Shown one piece after another: positions 1-7,452 of a stretch of 49,793 nt of DNA. The notes beneath the pieces are model-generated. The model did not search any database. It was not told the DNA's origin and saw only the letters and a program-made list of their open reading frames with translations. The first letter of the stretch is position 1. Each line of letters begins with the position of its first letter. Source of the DNA: a virus. The DNA is taken from the IMG/VR virus record IMGVR_UViG_3300032753_000046, positions 1 through 49,793 of that record; one strand, written 5' to 3'. Made by a program: the position numbers and the translations under genes.

Positions 1-1912
1 GTGCAAACTCACCGGTTTCGACAGTGGCTACTGCGGTTCCGCCGTTAGACAGTGTTATTGTAGGCACAGGTGCATCACCGCGAATATATCCACCACCTGG
101 ATGAGTGAGCGTTACTCCGGTAACATGATAGTATGTAGTGAGTGGGCCCGGAGGACCAACAGTATATGTAGTATATTGAACTGTTACTATAGCCGGATCC
201 CATGTAACAGCTAAAAATAATCCGCGATATATTGCAGCCAAGTTATCAGTTTGTGCTTCTTGAATTCGCTGTTCTATGAGTTGCCATGGGTAAGGGAGGC
301 CCGACATGCATCCAAAAAAGTCTGAAAGCGTGAGCGATCCACTAGGGCCGCTGCCTAGCGCCTGAACACTAGTCGCAAAATCTATCTGCGTCTGATCCGT
401 AGGTTTACTGGTGCCATTGACTAAATTTAGATTAGATGTATTTTCAATACCCTTAACTACTTTAGCGAATTTTTGTATGTCAACATTTTGAATGTTTCTA
501 ATTTGTCTCATCGTATATGAGAATGCGCCTGCGGCTAATGCCTGATCGTATGGAATAATGTCCTGCAGGTATGAGGCGAATCCTTTAGGAAGCTCCGTAT
601 AATTTTCAGGATTAGATGCTTTATCAAAAATAGGAGGCTTACCACTAGGAATGATTGTTCCTACATATTCTTGTAGAGCAGGAGTGTCTAGTGCATCATT
701 GACGCCGCCATTTTGATAAATGAGGTAGTAAGTTTTGCTGTTGGTTGTTCCTGCGATAGCATTATAGATTGGAACAGTTAATGCTGAATAGCTGATAGGG
801 AACAACATCTTTAGATTTAGTAGATCCGCTAAGGAGTTTAGTCCTTGTGTCACGCATTGTAGAGGTGCCAAAACATGGGCTAAATTTTCACCTGTTATGA
901 TTAAAAATGCACCATAGATTTTCTGTTCTAGTGCCTTAGATACATTTGGTGTTACTCCACCCGTAATGTCAGATATTTCCTTAGTGGTTAATCCTGCAGC
1001 CAAAAGAGCCAAAGACAAATCTTGCGTGACTGCTGAATTTTTACCTATTGTTCTGAGTAGGTTGGATGGTAAACCAAACGTCTCGATCTGTTTTAGGTCT
1101 ATAGCCTTTCCTAAATTTTCTAGATCAGTACCAAAATCCTTAGTGGAAAGATTTACACCAGATATATCAGCACTCATGAGGTCATCCATGTTGCTGTATG
1201 TTCCGTCTAAGAAGGTATTTGAGTTTACAACCGTACTGATCGTTTGATTTGAAGTACCGGCTGCTGAAACTGCACTAGAAAATGATGCACAAAATTCTTT
1301 ATATTCCGGAGTAGTTGTGTTTACAGTAGTACCATTACAGTTAAATTCATTCCATGCCTGCAATGCATGAAGTCTAATATATCCCCATTGCGTGATCGAA
1401 TTGTTAGGATTAGTTGTATTATAAGGGTACCATGTTGCATTTTGTTGTTGATCTACAACACCATACCCCTCAAGCGGATCTCCTATTGAATTACTATAGT
1501 TACCATAACCAGATGTAGCAGGGCCAGGAAGAACTGCACTTCCTGTGGTCTGTAAACCGTATGCTTGTGCAGCATTAGTCCACACACCAGCAGGATCCGT
1601 TACAGTATATGTAGGTGGCATCGAGTTGCCTAGAGCAGGAATAGTGTCAGCACCAATAGATATAAGATTGTTATATGTTGTCGTAGTTAACGTTGTTCCC
1701 GGAAACCAACCGCGAACATATCCGTCATTTATTGCCCACGTGAGTAGATGCAGTACTGTATTATTCAGTATACTACCAAATGCGTATCCGGCATTAGTCC
1801 TACTGATTCCCATATAAGATTGTGCTACTGGATTGATGACGAAGCCGGCGTTAGCTAGCAGCGATCCCAGTACATTAACACCTAAGGGACTTTGTTTTCC
1901 TGAATCAGCCAT
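1..1912 (-). CDS. Large virion structural protein, 3' end cut off by window
   Basis: An open frame runs from ATG at 1912 to the window edge, giving at least 637 residues and no stop. An AGGA Shine-Dalgarno sequence lies about 6 bases before the ATG. The protein begins MADSGKQSPLG, has no signal peptide, and is rich in Asn, Thr and Gly. Near the visible end is a Gly-Gly-Gly-Tyr beta motif (HPGGGYIRGD) like the one in the long sheath insertion of this phage (NPGTGYTVGD). It lies directly downstream of a PAAR tip gene and is read in the same direction, so a baseplate, hub or tail role is likely. I do not recognise a named T4 homologue; the structural call rests on composition and context. Confidence 0.7.
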   Translation of the reverse strand, partial: MADSGKQSPLGVNVLGSLLANAGFVINPVAQSYMGISRTNAGYAFGSILNNTVLHLLTWAINDGYVRGWFPGTTLTTTTYNNLISIGADTIPALGNSMPPTYTVTDPAGVWTNAAQAYGLQTTGSAVLPGPATSGYGNYSNSIGDPLEGYGVVDQQQNATWYPYNTTNPNNSITQWGYIRLHALQAWNEFNCNGTTVNTTTPEYKEFCASFSSAVSAAGTSNQTISTVVNSNTFLDGTYSNMDDLMSADISGVNLSTKDFGTDLENLGKAIDLKQIETFGLPSNLLRTIGKNSAVTQDLSLALLAAGLTTKEISDITGGVTPNVSKALEQKIYGAFLIITGENLAHVLAPLQCVTQGLNSLADLLNLKMLFPISYSALTVPIYNAIAGTTNSKTYYLIYQNGGVNDALDTPALQEYVGTIIPSGKPPIFDKASNPENYTELPKGFASYLQDIIPYDQALAAGAFSYTMRQIRNIQNVDIQKFAKVVKGIENTSNLNLVNGTSKPTDQTQIDFATSVQALGSGPSGSLTLSDFFGCMSGLPYPWQLIEQRIQEAQTDNLAAIYRGLFLAVTWDPAIVTVQYTTYTVGPPGPLTTYYHVTGVTLTHPGGGYIRGDAPVPTITLSNGGTAVATVETGEFA

Positions 1913-1920
1913 TTTTTATC

Positions 1921-2190
1921 CTAAGGCACAAACACGTCAGGACTACCCTGATTGACTTTGTGACCACATGTAGTCCCAGAACCTACACGAAGGACCGCGA
2001 CACCATCAGCAAATACGCTAGGACTACCTTCAGTAGTCTTAGAGGCATTATGCTTACCTCCGCCAGGGTGAGGAGTGATGTCGCTGACATGCAAACCAAC
2101 AGCAATTCCGTTCGCAAACACGGTACTGGCCCCGCGAACTATCTTACCATTAGCTTCCGTCGTATCGTTTTTTCTGGATAGCTTTGCCAT
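1921..2190 (-). CDS. PAAR-motif tail spike tip protein (T4 gp5.4-like)
   Basis: An 89-residue protein with three PAAR-type segments: GASTVFANG, GSPSVFADG and GSPDVF, with intervening His and Cys residues (HPGGGKH, TTCGH) of the kind that bind the metal at the apex. PAAR proteins form the sharp cone that caps the central spike of contractile tails; in T4 this is gp5.4. The length is normal for the family. The start overlaps the stop of the upstream gene by one base (TAATG), so translation is probably coupled. The neighbouring large structural gene fits a baseplate setting. Confidence 0.85.
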   Translation of the reverse strand: MAKLSRKNDTTEANGKIVRGASTVFANGIAVGLHVSDITPHPGGGKHNASKTTEGSPSVFADGVAVLRVGSGTTCGHKVNQGSPDVFVP

Positions 2191-2489
2191 TAGCCCGTGA
2201 TAAACTTCTTTTTAGGTACTACTAGACCAGTCGTTGCTTCCACATACTTTTCAGTAATAGTGGCATCAGTCTTGCATACTAGTGAGTAGCTGCTATTATT
2301 TAGTCTAGGATCAGACTTCGTATCTGAAGTAAACATGGATTGAATGAGTCCCATACCTTGCGGACCAGGTGCGACTGATACCGGATTGTGAATGATCAAT
2401 TCATCACCGTCCATACCCAAATACGTTGCGATCATTTCTTCGCCGCTGTGCATCTTGAACGAGTACACTTCGTTTTCTTCAAACTTCAT
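2190..2489 (-). CDS. Small Lsm-like phage protein
   Basis: A 99-residue protein opening with a beta-rich segment (VYSFKMHSGEEMIATYLG) of the kind seen in Lsm-like proteins of T4-like aquatic phages, where a short strand carrying S/G-GEE is followed by a second strand and a hydrophobic VxP stretch. There is no signal peptide or membrane segment. It lies 1 base from the glutaredoxin gene upstream and overlaps the PAAR gene downstream. The fold is inferred from the N-terminal pattern only; the function is unknown. Confidence 0.6.
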   Translation of the reverse strand: MKFEENEVYSFKMHSGEEMIATYLGMDGDELIIHNPVSVAPGPQGMGLIQSMFTSDTKSDPRLNNSSYSLVCKTDATITEKYVEATTGLVVPKKKFITG

Positions 2490-2490
2490 A

Positions 2491-2724
2491 TTACACTGAC
2501 TCCGCTAAAAACTTAGCTTGTAGCTCGCGGAAGCCGCCGACATACGCTCCGTCTAAAAAGATTTGCGGAACAGTGCGAGCGTTTGGAATTGCCTCAAGCA
2601 AATCTTCTATTGCGTATCCTGACCCGATCTTACGTTCTTCATATTCGATTCCCTTAGAATCCAATAGAGCCTTTGCTTGCACACAGTAGGTGCAATTTTC
2701 CTTTGACCAAATTAATGCCTTCAT
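2491..2724 (-). CDS. nrdC: Glutaredoxin
   Basis: A 77-residue glutaredoxin. The redox motif CTYC is at residues 11-14, the cis-proline segment is TVPQIF, and the glutathione-binding GG pair follows (YVGGFRE). Phage glutaredoxins reduce the C-terminal cysteine pair of ribonucleotide reductase NrdA after each turnover. The gene is 9 bases downstream of nrdB in the same direction, and the NrdA of this window ends in such a pair (CESC), so the genes form a working set. The length is that of a minimal glutaredoxin domain. The symbol follows the T4 gene for the same role. Confidence 0.93.
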   Translation of the reverse strand: MKALIWSKENCTYCVQAKALLDSKGIEYEERKIGSGYAIEDLLEAIPNARTVPQIFLDGAYVGGFRELQAKFLAESV

Positions 2725-2733
2725 TTCTTCTCC

Positions 2734-3834
2734 TTAAATATTGGGTAGTTCATCGTAATTTAGGTCATGTGACATGATTCCGACTACGTAATTAGTACTT
2801 TCTGACTCTTGCAGCGCCGTTTGTTTCTTACTAGTATCCATGTGTTTGTTGAACCATGGAATAGGAGTGGACTTTGGAGCCGGATTCCAATACTTAATAC
2901 CAATCTGCTTCAATGCATCTACAGCATTGTAATCCACAAAATCTATCATGATTCGTTCGTTAAGACCTATAACCGGGCCCTTCTTGAACAGATATCCGGC
3001 CCATTCCTTTTCTTCACGTATAACATCTTCATAAATCTTACGGACTTCTGCTTCGCATTCATTTTTTGCTCGCAAAAATCGAGGATCTTCTTTGATCACT
3101 TGGTTAATCATCCAGGCAGTCCACTCTTTGTGCAGTAACTCATCTTGTAAAATAAGACTGATGATGTTGCCATTACCCATAAAGATTTTGTTTTCTACCA
3201 TCGCAAGTGACGTAGCAAATGAAACCATAAATCGAAAAGCCTCAAGTGCATAAGATGCATGTAGCGCTAGCCAAATAGCATTAATGTGTTCTTCCTCAGA
3301 AACATCAATACCGCATTCTTTCTTACAATTTAATAGATGTAAACGATCATAGTATTCACCTACACTTGCAGCCATATCGATGATTTCTCTAGTATCGTGA
3401 ACGGTGTTGAAAACTTCCTTAGGGACGTTATAGATGTTACGAATAATGTGTGAATACGCCCGAGAATGAATATTTGTTTCAAAAAAGGACCAATTGGACA
3501 TGATTGCTTCTAGTTCCGGAATAGAACATGCTGGCGTAAACACCTGCGCAGGTGCTCGGCCTTGTATACTATCTAAGGCTGTCTGTCTCAATAGGTTACT
3601 AGTAAACATATGTGCTACTGTCTCGCTAGCATCTTTCATGTCATTGGCATCTTTAGTCAAACTGATTTCTTCTGAAATCCAAAAGAAGCCGCGGGCAGTT
3701 TGCTCTATTTTTGCTAGCTTATTATATTTTACTTCCTCAAATCGTTGGATGGTTACGGGACCTGCTGGATCCAGGAACATCTTGCGATGCAGGTAGTCTG
3801 TCTTGGTATTGAGATTGTATTGCGCTTTACTCAT
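2734..3834 (-). CDS. nrdB: Class Ia ribonucleotide reductase beta subunit
   Basis: A 366-residue NrdB that carries the diiron-tyrosyl radical cofactor for making deoxynucleotides. Visible ligands match E. coli NrdB: Asp in ALDSIQGR (D84), Glu, His and the radical Tyr in ETNIHSRAYSHI (E115, H118, Y122), Glu in LEAFRFMVSF (E204), and Glu/His in QDELLHKE (E238, H241). I chose ATG 3834 (MSKAQYN) because it follows the upstream stop by one base; the in-frame start at 3876 would add 14 residues inside the neighbour. No intein or intron interrupts it, unlike nrdA. Confidence 0.96.
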   Translation of the reverse strand: MSKAQYNLNTKTDYLHRKMFLDPAGPVTIQRFEEVKYNKLAKIEQTARGFFWISEEISLTKDANDMKDASETVAHMFTSNLLRQTALDSIQGRAPAQVFTPACSIPELEAIMSNWSFFETNIHSRAYSHIIRNIYNVPKEVFNTVHDTREIIDMAASVGEYYDRLHLLNCKKECGIDVSEEEHINAIWLALHASYALEAFRFMVSFATSLAMVENKIFMGNGNIISLILQDELLHKEWTAWMINQVIKEDPRFLRAKNECEAEVRKIYEDVIREEKEWAGYLFKKGPVIGLNERIMIDFVDYNAVDALKQIGIKYWNPAPKSTPIPWFNKHMDTSKKQTALQESESTNYVVGIMSHDLNYDELPNI

Positions 3835-3835
3835 A

Positions 3836-4420
3836 TTATTTTTTAGATCCAATGTTAGCCGGAGCATTACCACCAACCGGATATGTCACACCTTCTGCGG
3901 CCTGGGTAAATCCAATCTGGCCAGGTTTAACATGATCGTTAGTCCAAGGACTTTCCATGATAGGTCCATAACACGAAGCCAACTTTACTCCATTGACTTT
4001 TTGTGCTTGGATCTCGCATGGAAAACTCCACATATTGCTCATACCGGTTGTAGGCGTTGTGCCAATAATGAAGCTTCTAAATTGTGCAGGTGCCACCGCC
4101 CAAGTGGGTTGTTGTGGATAACTGGTCTGGGCTGGAATGCCAAACAAACTCCAAATTTTACCTGGACCAGGAGCATCACATGACCCATTCATCAGGTTTA
4201 GGTTGGCCGCAGCATCACCGTGAAGTATTGGACATGCTGCCATGCCTTCTTTGAATGTTTTGCCATTGACCTTCATGGTTTTACCTGTTGGCGTAGTTGG
4301 ACTTGCGGCACATAGAGCATAGTCAATATTTTTACAGACATGCAGTGGCTCAGCTAAAACTGCGCCGGCGCCGACGGCGAATAATACTAATGCTGTTGCT
4401 ACGATATTTTTAAATTTCAT
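3836..4420 (-). CDS. Secreted protein with Sec signal peptide, function unknown
   Basis: A 194-residue protein with a textbook signal peptide: basic MKFK, a hydrophobic core (IVATALVLFAVGAGA) and an AVLA-EP cleavage site after residue 23. The mature part (about 171 residues) holds six cysteines, which suggests disulfides formed in the periplasm, and is rich in Pro, Gly and Ala. ATG 4420 is preceded by AAGGA; the longer frame from 4468 would place charged residues before the signal. It sits between a homing endonuclease and nrdB, one base from nrdB, although it has no obvious link to nucleotide synthesis. It may be a host-derived accessory (moron) gene. I do not recognise the family. Confidence 0.8.
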   Translation of the reverse strand: MKFKNIVATALVLFAVGAGAVLAEPLHVCKNIDYALCAASPTTPTGKTMKVNGKTFKEGMAACPILHGDAAANLNLMNGSCDAPGPGKIWSLFGIPAQTSYPQQPTWAVAPAQFRSFIIGTTPTTGMSNMWSFPCEIQAQKVNGVKLASCYGPIMESPWTNDHVKPGQIGFTQAAEGVTYPVGGNAPANIGSKK

Positions 4421-4708
4421 TTTTTTTCCTTTAGTTCTTTCCATTCTAAATCTTCTATAGGAACCCAACCGTTCCTAAAGTTTGTCTTTCATCTTTGCGT
4501 GATACTTCTTCATTGCTTCGCTATGTTGTTCGCACCACTCTTTTGTCCCACTACGGCCGCTCATTGCTTTGCTTTGATTCTTTTTATGCTCTTCTGTTTT
4601 ATTAATACCTTTAGTAGTCTTCTTTACGTACGGAGCAATGCTTTCGCTGTAGGTGTATTTAATCTGCTTTCCTTTACAACTCGGTATCTTGTGTTGGAAT
4701 CCAACCAC
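4417..4708 (-). pseudogene. Debris of a homing endonuclease C-terminal half
   Basis: A 77-codon frame (4475-4708, GTG first codon) encodes a NUMOD3-like helical segment (NKTEEHKKNQSKAMSGRSG). It overlaps the end of the intact HNH gene in another frame and has no plausible ribosome site. In a third frame, at 4417-4488, lies FRNGWVPIEDLEWKELKEKK followed by TGA. This is a second copy of the typical endonuclease ending, and the intact gene ends in YFRSGWIPTQDTEL. The pieces look like a decayed tail of a second endonuclease, or of a partial duplication, broken by at least one frameshift. An independent small gene at 4475-4708 is possible but less likely. Confidence 0.65.
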
Positions 4709-5342
4709 TTCTAAAATATTTTACCATATTCATATACGGTCCTATAACTTTGCTTTCATTAATATAACTCTTATCGTTCACTAATGTATATAACTTACAG
4801 TACGAGGGTTTATTGTTTTCTACCCAAACATTGTAAATCGTTTCTGCTTGTTTCCAAACAGATTTAGAATAATCTGTTGCTCTTGGATGATTCCAGGGCT
4901 TAACACCAGAACATGGATTTTTTTCACCCGTCATTCGGGTAGACATTGATTTTAATGTGTCGTCCGAAAAGTTGACTTTATTTTTATAGCCTGTCATACC
5001 CTTGTTCCATGGTCCGTTTAGTTTTGCCGGGTTATTAGGACCGCGCATATATTCGGAATATTGTCTCTTTAACCAGCCATATGACTTGTTGTTTCTCTGT
5101 TGTTCACTATTTGATGATAGCATAAACATAGCGGCCTTTACCAGTCGTATATTGTTAGGATACAGTTTAACTAATAACAGATGACACAAATAATGTTCTT
5201 CAGGAGTCAATGATACTAAGTTAGATGCGTCATCGGTTCCACCAAGACATTTAGGAACAATATGATGCTTCTCGCTATATCCTTCTAGTATTCTACTCTG
5301 TCCTCTACTTACTAATGTATTGTATATTTTTTCATAGTTCAT
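4674..5342 (-). CDS. HNH homing endonuclease (HEG1)
   Basis: A 222-residue free-standing HNH endonuclease. The nuclease core is N-terminal (EKHHIVPKCLGG, then NLVSLTPEEHYLCH at about residues 25-55), with the paired His and the Asn/His of the HNH fold. A NUMOD3-type DNA-binding motif follows (GEKNPCSGVKPW, about 135-150). It ends GWIPTQDTEL. The ATG has a good site, CAGGAG, 7 bases upstream. It lies just downstream of the nrdA C-terminal gene, a favoured target of phage homing genes. A late promoter inside an inverted repeat precedes it (separate entry). Confidence 0.9.
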   Translation of the reverse strand: MNYEKIYNTLVSRGQSRILEGYSEKHHIVPKCLGGTDDASNLVSLTPEEHYLCHLLLVKLYPNNIRLVKAAMFMLSSNSEQQRNNKSYGWLKRQYSEYMRGPNNPAKLNGPWNKGMTGYKNKVNFSDDTLKSMSTRMTGEKNPCSGVKPWNHPRATDYSKSVWKQAETIYNVWVENNKPSYCKLYTLVNDKSYINESKVIGPYMNMVKYFRSGWIPTQDTEL

Positions 5343-5351
5343 GTAAATCTC

Positions 5352-5379
5352 CTGTAAACTTATTTATCATAGTTTACAG
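5352..5379 (-). promoter_or_regulatory. Late promoter inside RBS-masking hairpin, HEG1
   Basis: A perfect 9-base inverted repeat (CTGTAAACT / AGTTTACAG) with a 10-base loop. On the minus strand the loop holds GATAAATA (5361-5368). The 3' arm runs into the Shine-Dalgarno AGGAG of HEG1. RNA reading through from nrdA can fold the hairpin and mask the site. A transcript begun about 6 bases after the motif (near 5355) lacks the 5' arm and leaves the site open. A further AGTTTACA copy lies at 5389-5396. Confidence 0.75.
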
Positions 5380-5398
5380 AAAACTTATAGTTTACATG

Positions 5399-6487
5399 CT
5401 ATAACTTACAACTCTCGCAGGAATCTTCATCTTCAAAAAAGTCTATAGGCATAAGAGGTGCATCGTCGGCTTCTTCTTTAGAACCTTGTTTACACACGAG
5501 GCTATAATAAAGCGTCTTGAGACCGAACTTATGTGCTAGCATCAAATTTTTAGCAATTAGCGTAGTTGGTATCTTGCGATCAGGGAAATGTGCTGGATTA
5601 TAGAACGTATCAGTTGAAATTGATTGATCCATGTATGCAGCAAGAACAGCAGAGGTCTTAAGATACTCGACGCAATCAACCTGATCCCACATCAACTGAT
5701 AATTCTTTCTGACCTTAATATTATGATATTCTGGGACAACTTGCACGAAGGATCCCGCTTTTGATTCCTTAACAGAAATCAAACTCATTGGTAGTGCAAT
5801 ACCATTAGTTGAATTAATGGCAACAGATGAAGATTCAACCGGAGCAATGGCACCAACTGTGCTGTTTCGCACACCATACTCTTTCATTTCAAATCGTAGT
5901 GATTCCCAATCAAGCTCAGGATTAAAGTCTGCTAGCTCGTTTACACCATTGGCTCTAAGTTCCCAGGGAAAGATTCCTTGACCATAGCGGGTCTTGTCAG
6001 AGTCAATGCACTTTCCACGCTCTTTTGCCAATTCTACATTTGCTTCCATGAGGTAGTAAGTCTGGTGTTCTGCCCAACTCTTTACGTCCTGTAGTGCATC
6101 TGAGTCTCCGTACTTATATCCGCGCTTAGCGTGCCAGTATGCGAGATTAGTTACACCGATACCGATTGGACGAATCTCGTCATTCGATAACTTAGACTGA
6201 ATAGAAAGGAAGTCTTGATAATCCAAAATGTTATTCAGACTTCTTAGTAGAATACGACATGCTCGGCGCATATCTTCTGGGTTACGGAACGCACCCCAAT
6301 TAATACTCCCTAAGGTACACAGCGCAATTCGGCCGGCCTCATCATCTAGTCTCTTGAATGACTTTGTAGGTAGTAGGATCTCGCAGTTATGAACTAATAT
6401 GTTATTAGCAAAGAAACATTCTGTTTCAGGCACAGATAAGTCATATACATCGGTTGGTTCTACTTTAATTTTTTTAATTTTAATCAT
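5399..6487 (-). CDS. nrdA: Split intein-C fused to NrdA C-terminal half
   Basis: A 362-residue protein. Residues 1-34 are an intein C-fragment: block F-like VYDLSVPETECFFANNILVHN, broken here as VYDLSVPETECFF plus ANNILVHN, ending in the penultimate His and terminal Asn, with Cys35 as the +1 nucleophile. Residues 35-362 are the C-extein of class I NrdA, opening CEILLPT and including ALCTLG (the C462 equivalent of E. coli), TLYY (the Y730/Y731 radical relay) and the C-terminal redox pair CESC. Trans-splicing with the product of 7453-9108 would give a 773-residue NrdA, close to E. coli (761) and T4 (754). Its ATG overlaps the stop of the endonuclease gene (ATGA). Confidence 0.94.
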   Translation of the reverse strand: MIKIKKIKVEPTDVYDLSVPETECFFANNILVHNCEILLPTKSFKRLDDEAGRIALCTLGSINWGAFRNPEDMRRACRILLRSLNNILDYQDFLSIQSKLSNDEIRPIGIGVTNLAYWHAKRGYKYGDSDALQDVKSWAEHQTYYLMEANVELAKERGKCIDSDKTRYGQGIFPWELRANGVNELADFNPELDWESLRFEMKEYGVRNSTVGAIAPVESSSVAINSTNGIALPMSLISVKESKAGSFVQVVPEYHNIKVRKNYQLMWDQVDCVEYLKTSAVLAAYMDQSISTDTFYNPAHFPDRKIPTTLIAKNLMLAHKFGLKTLYYSLVCKQGSKEEADDAPLMPIDFFEDEDSCESCKL

Positions 6488-7419
6488 ATTTTTATTCTTC
6501 CTAATACATAATTTGGATTATGTTTACAAAATTCTTCTTCGTCTGTGACTCTTACATTTTGTACGCCGTTGTTGTACCATCGATGTTTTTTTGAGTGTTC
6601 TGCTGCAACCCGTCGTTGCTCTGCGCTTCTATGATATGGATTATATTTGATGTTTAGATTCAAGTTCTTATTCGTTTCGTTTATTAGATTTTCTAAAGAT
6701 CCAAACTTTTTGCCTATCCACGCCAATGAAATTTTCTTAAACTCTACAAATTCTTTTTTCATATTATCCTGCAATAAGTGTAACTTCAAGTAACCCTCTT
6801 GACAAGATTCAGACACACATTTCCACATTCTTTCTCTTCGATCCTGAGTTAATTCCTTAAAGTTAGTATTTTTAGAACCAGACATATCTCTTGCAGACTT
6901 TCCAGGAACGCCTTTACTATGATGAACCCATTCCCCTGATAAAACTTTAGGGTGATCTACGGAGACTGATCCTATTTTTTCTCTAGTCACAGCATCGACA
7001 ACAGGCATCTTTCCTTTTCTTGCCTTACTAATACATTCATTGCCTAGTAGTCTTAAGTGTTCCATTTCTTTAAGAAACTTTTCATCAACATCTGACAAAT
7101 TAATTTGTCGTTTGTGGTTGCCTGTCGCTTTTACAAAAAAGAATTGCAGGGCAGAACCAGCAGAGTATTCATAACGAGTTCCTTTATAAATCTCATACAA
7201 GTAGTAATGAGCCATTAAGTGTTCGGAAAAAGTCAATAGAATTAAATTCTCCGCGCTATCTGGATTACCGTCTAGATGCCCGTTTGGTCCTGTTCTCTTT
7301 CTGTTCTTGTACAAGAAATCAGGAACGATATGGTGTCGTTCATAATATGTTCCTTGATTTCTCATTCTGTTTTCTTTTCTTGCGTTGTCAATTATAGTCT
7401 TATAAAGTTCTTTATACAT
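6484..7419 (-). CDS. HNH homing endonuclease in the nrdA break (HEG2)
   Basis: A 311-residue HNH endonuclease with core motifs ERHHIVPDFL (about residues 27-36) and NLILLTFSEHLMAHYYL (about 60-76), followed by a long basic DNA-binding region. It occupies exactly the gap between the intein-N and intein-C halves of nrdA and overlaps the C-half start by four bases. In the known fractured-gene arrangement such a gene spreads the split intein by cutting intein-free nrdA alleles. The ATG has GGAGAAA 8 bases upstream, within a small CATATG hairpin adjoining a late promoter (separate entry). It shares the HNH class of HEG1, but the rest is divergent. Confidence 0.92.
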   Translation of the reverse strand: MYKELYKTIIDNARKENRMRNQGTYYERHHIVPDFLYKNRKRTGPNGHLDGNPDSAENLILLTFSEHLMAHYYLYEIYKGTRYEYSAGSALQFFFVKATGNHKRQINLSDVDEKFLKEMEHLRLLGNECISKARKGKMPVVDAVTREKIGSVSVDHPKVLSGEWVHHSKGVPGKSARDMSGSKNTNFKELTQDRRERMWKCVSESCQEGYLKLHLLQDNMKKEFVEFKKISLAWIGKKFGSLENLINETNKNLNLNIKYNPYHRSAEQRRVAAEHSKKHRWYNNGVQNVRVTDEEEFCKHNPNYVLGRIKI

Positions 7420-7444
7420 ATGAATTTCTCCATATGTATTTATG
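7417..7444 (-). promoter_or_regulatory. Late promoter beside start-codon hairpin, HEG2
   Basis: On the minus strand CATAAATA (7437-7444) is followed directly by CATATG, GAGAAATT and CATATG. The two CATATG copies can pair and trap the start codon, with the Shine-Dalgarno sequence in the loop. A late transcript starting 6 bases after the motif begins at 7431, the last base of the 5' arm, so the hairpin cannot form and the site GGAGAAA is free. Confidence 0.72.
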
Positions 7445-7452
7445 TTCGGGAA

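Noticed and set aside
6484-7452. A group I intron interrupting nrdA.
   Set aside because: The exon ends carry protein splicing motifs (Cys, TxxH, HN-Cys) and each half has its own start or stop, which an intron would not need. Intron core structure was not seen.
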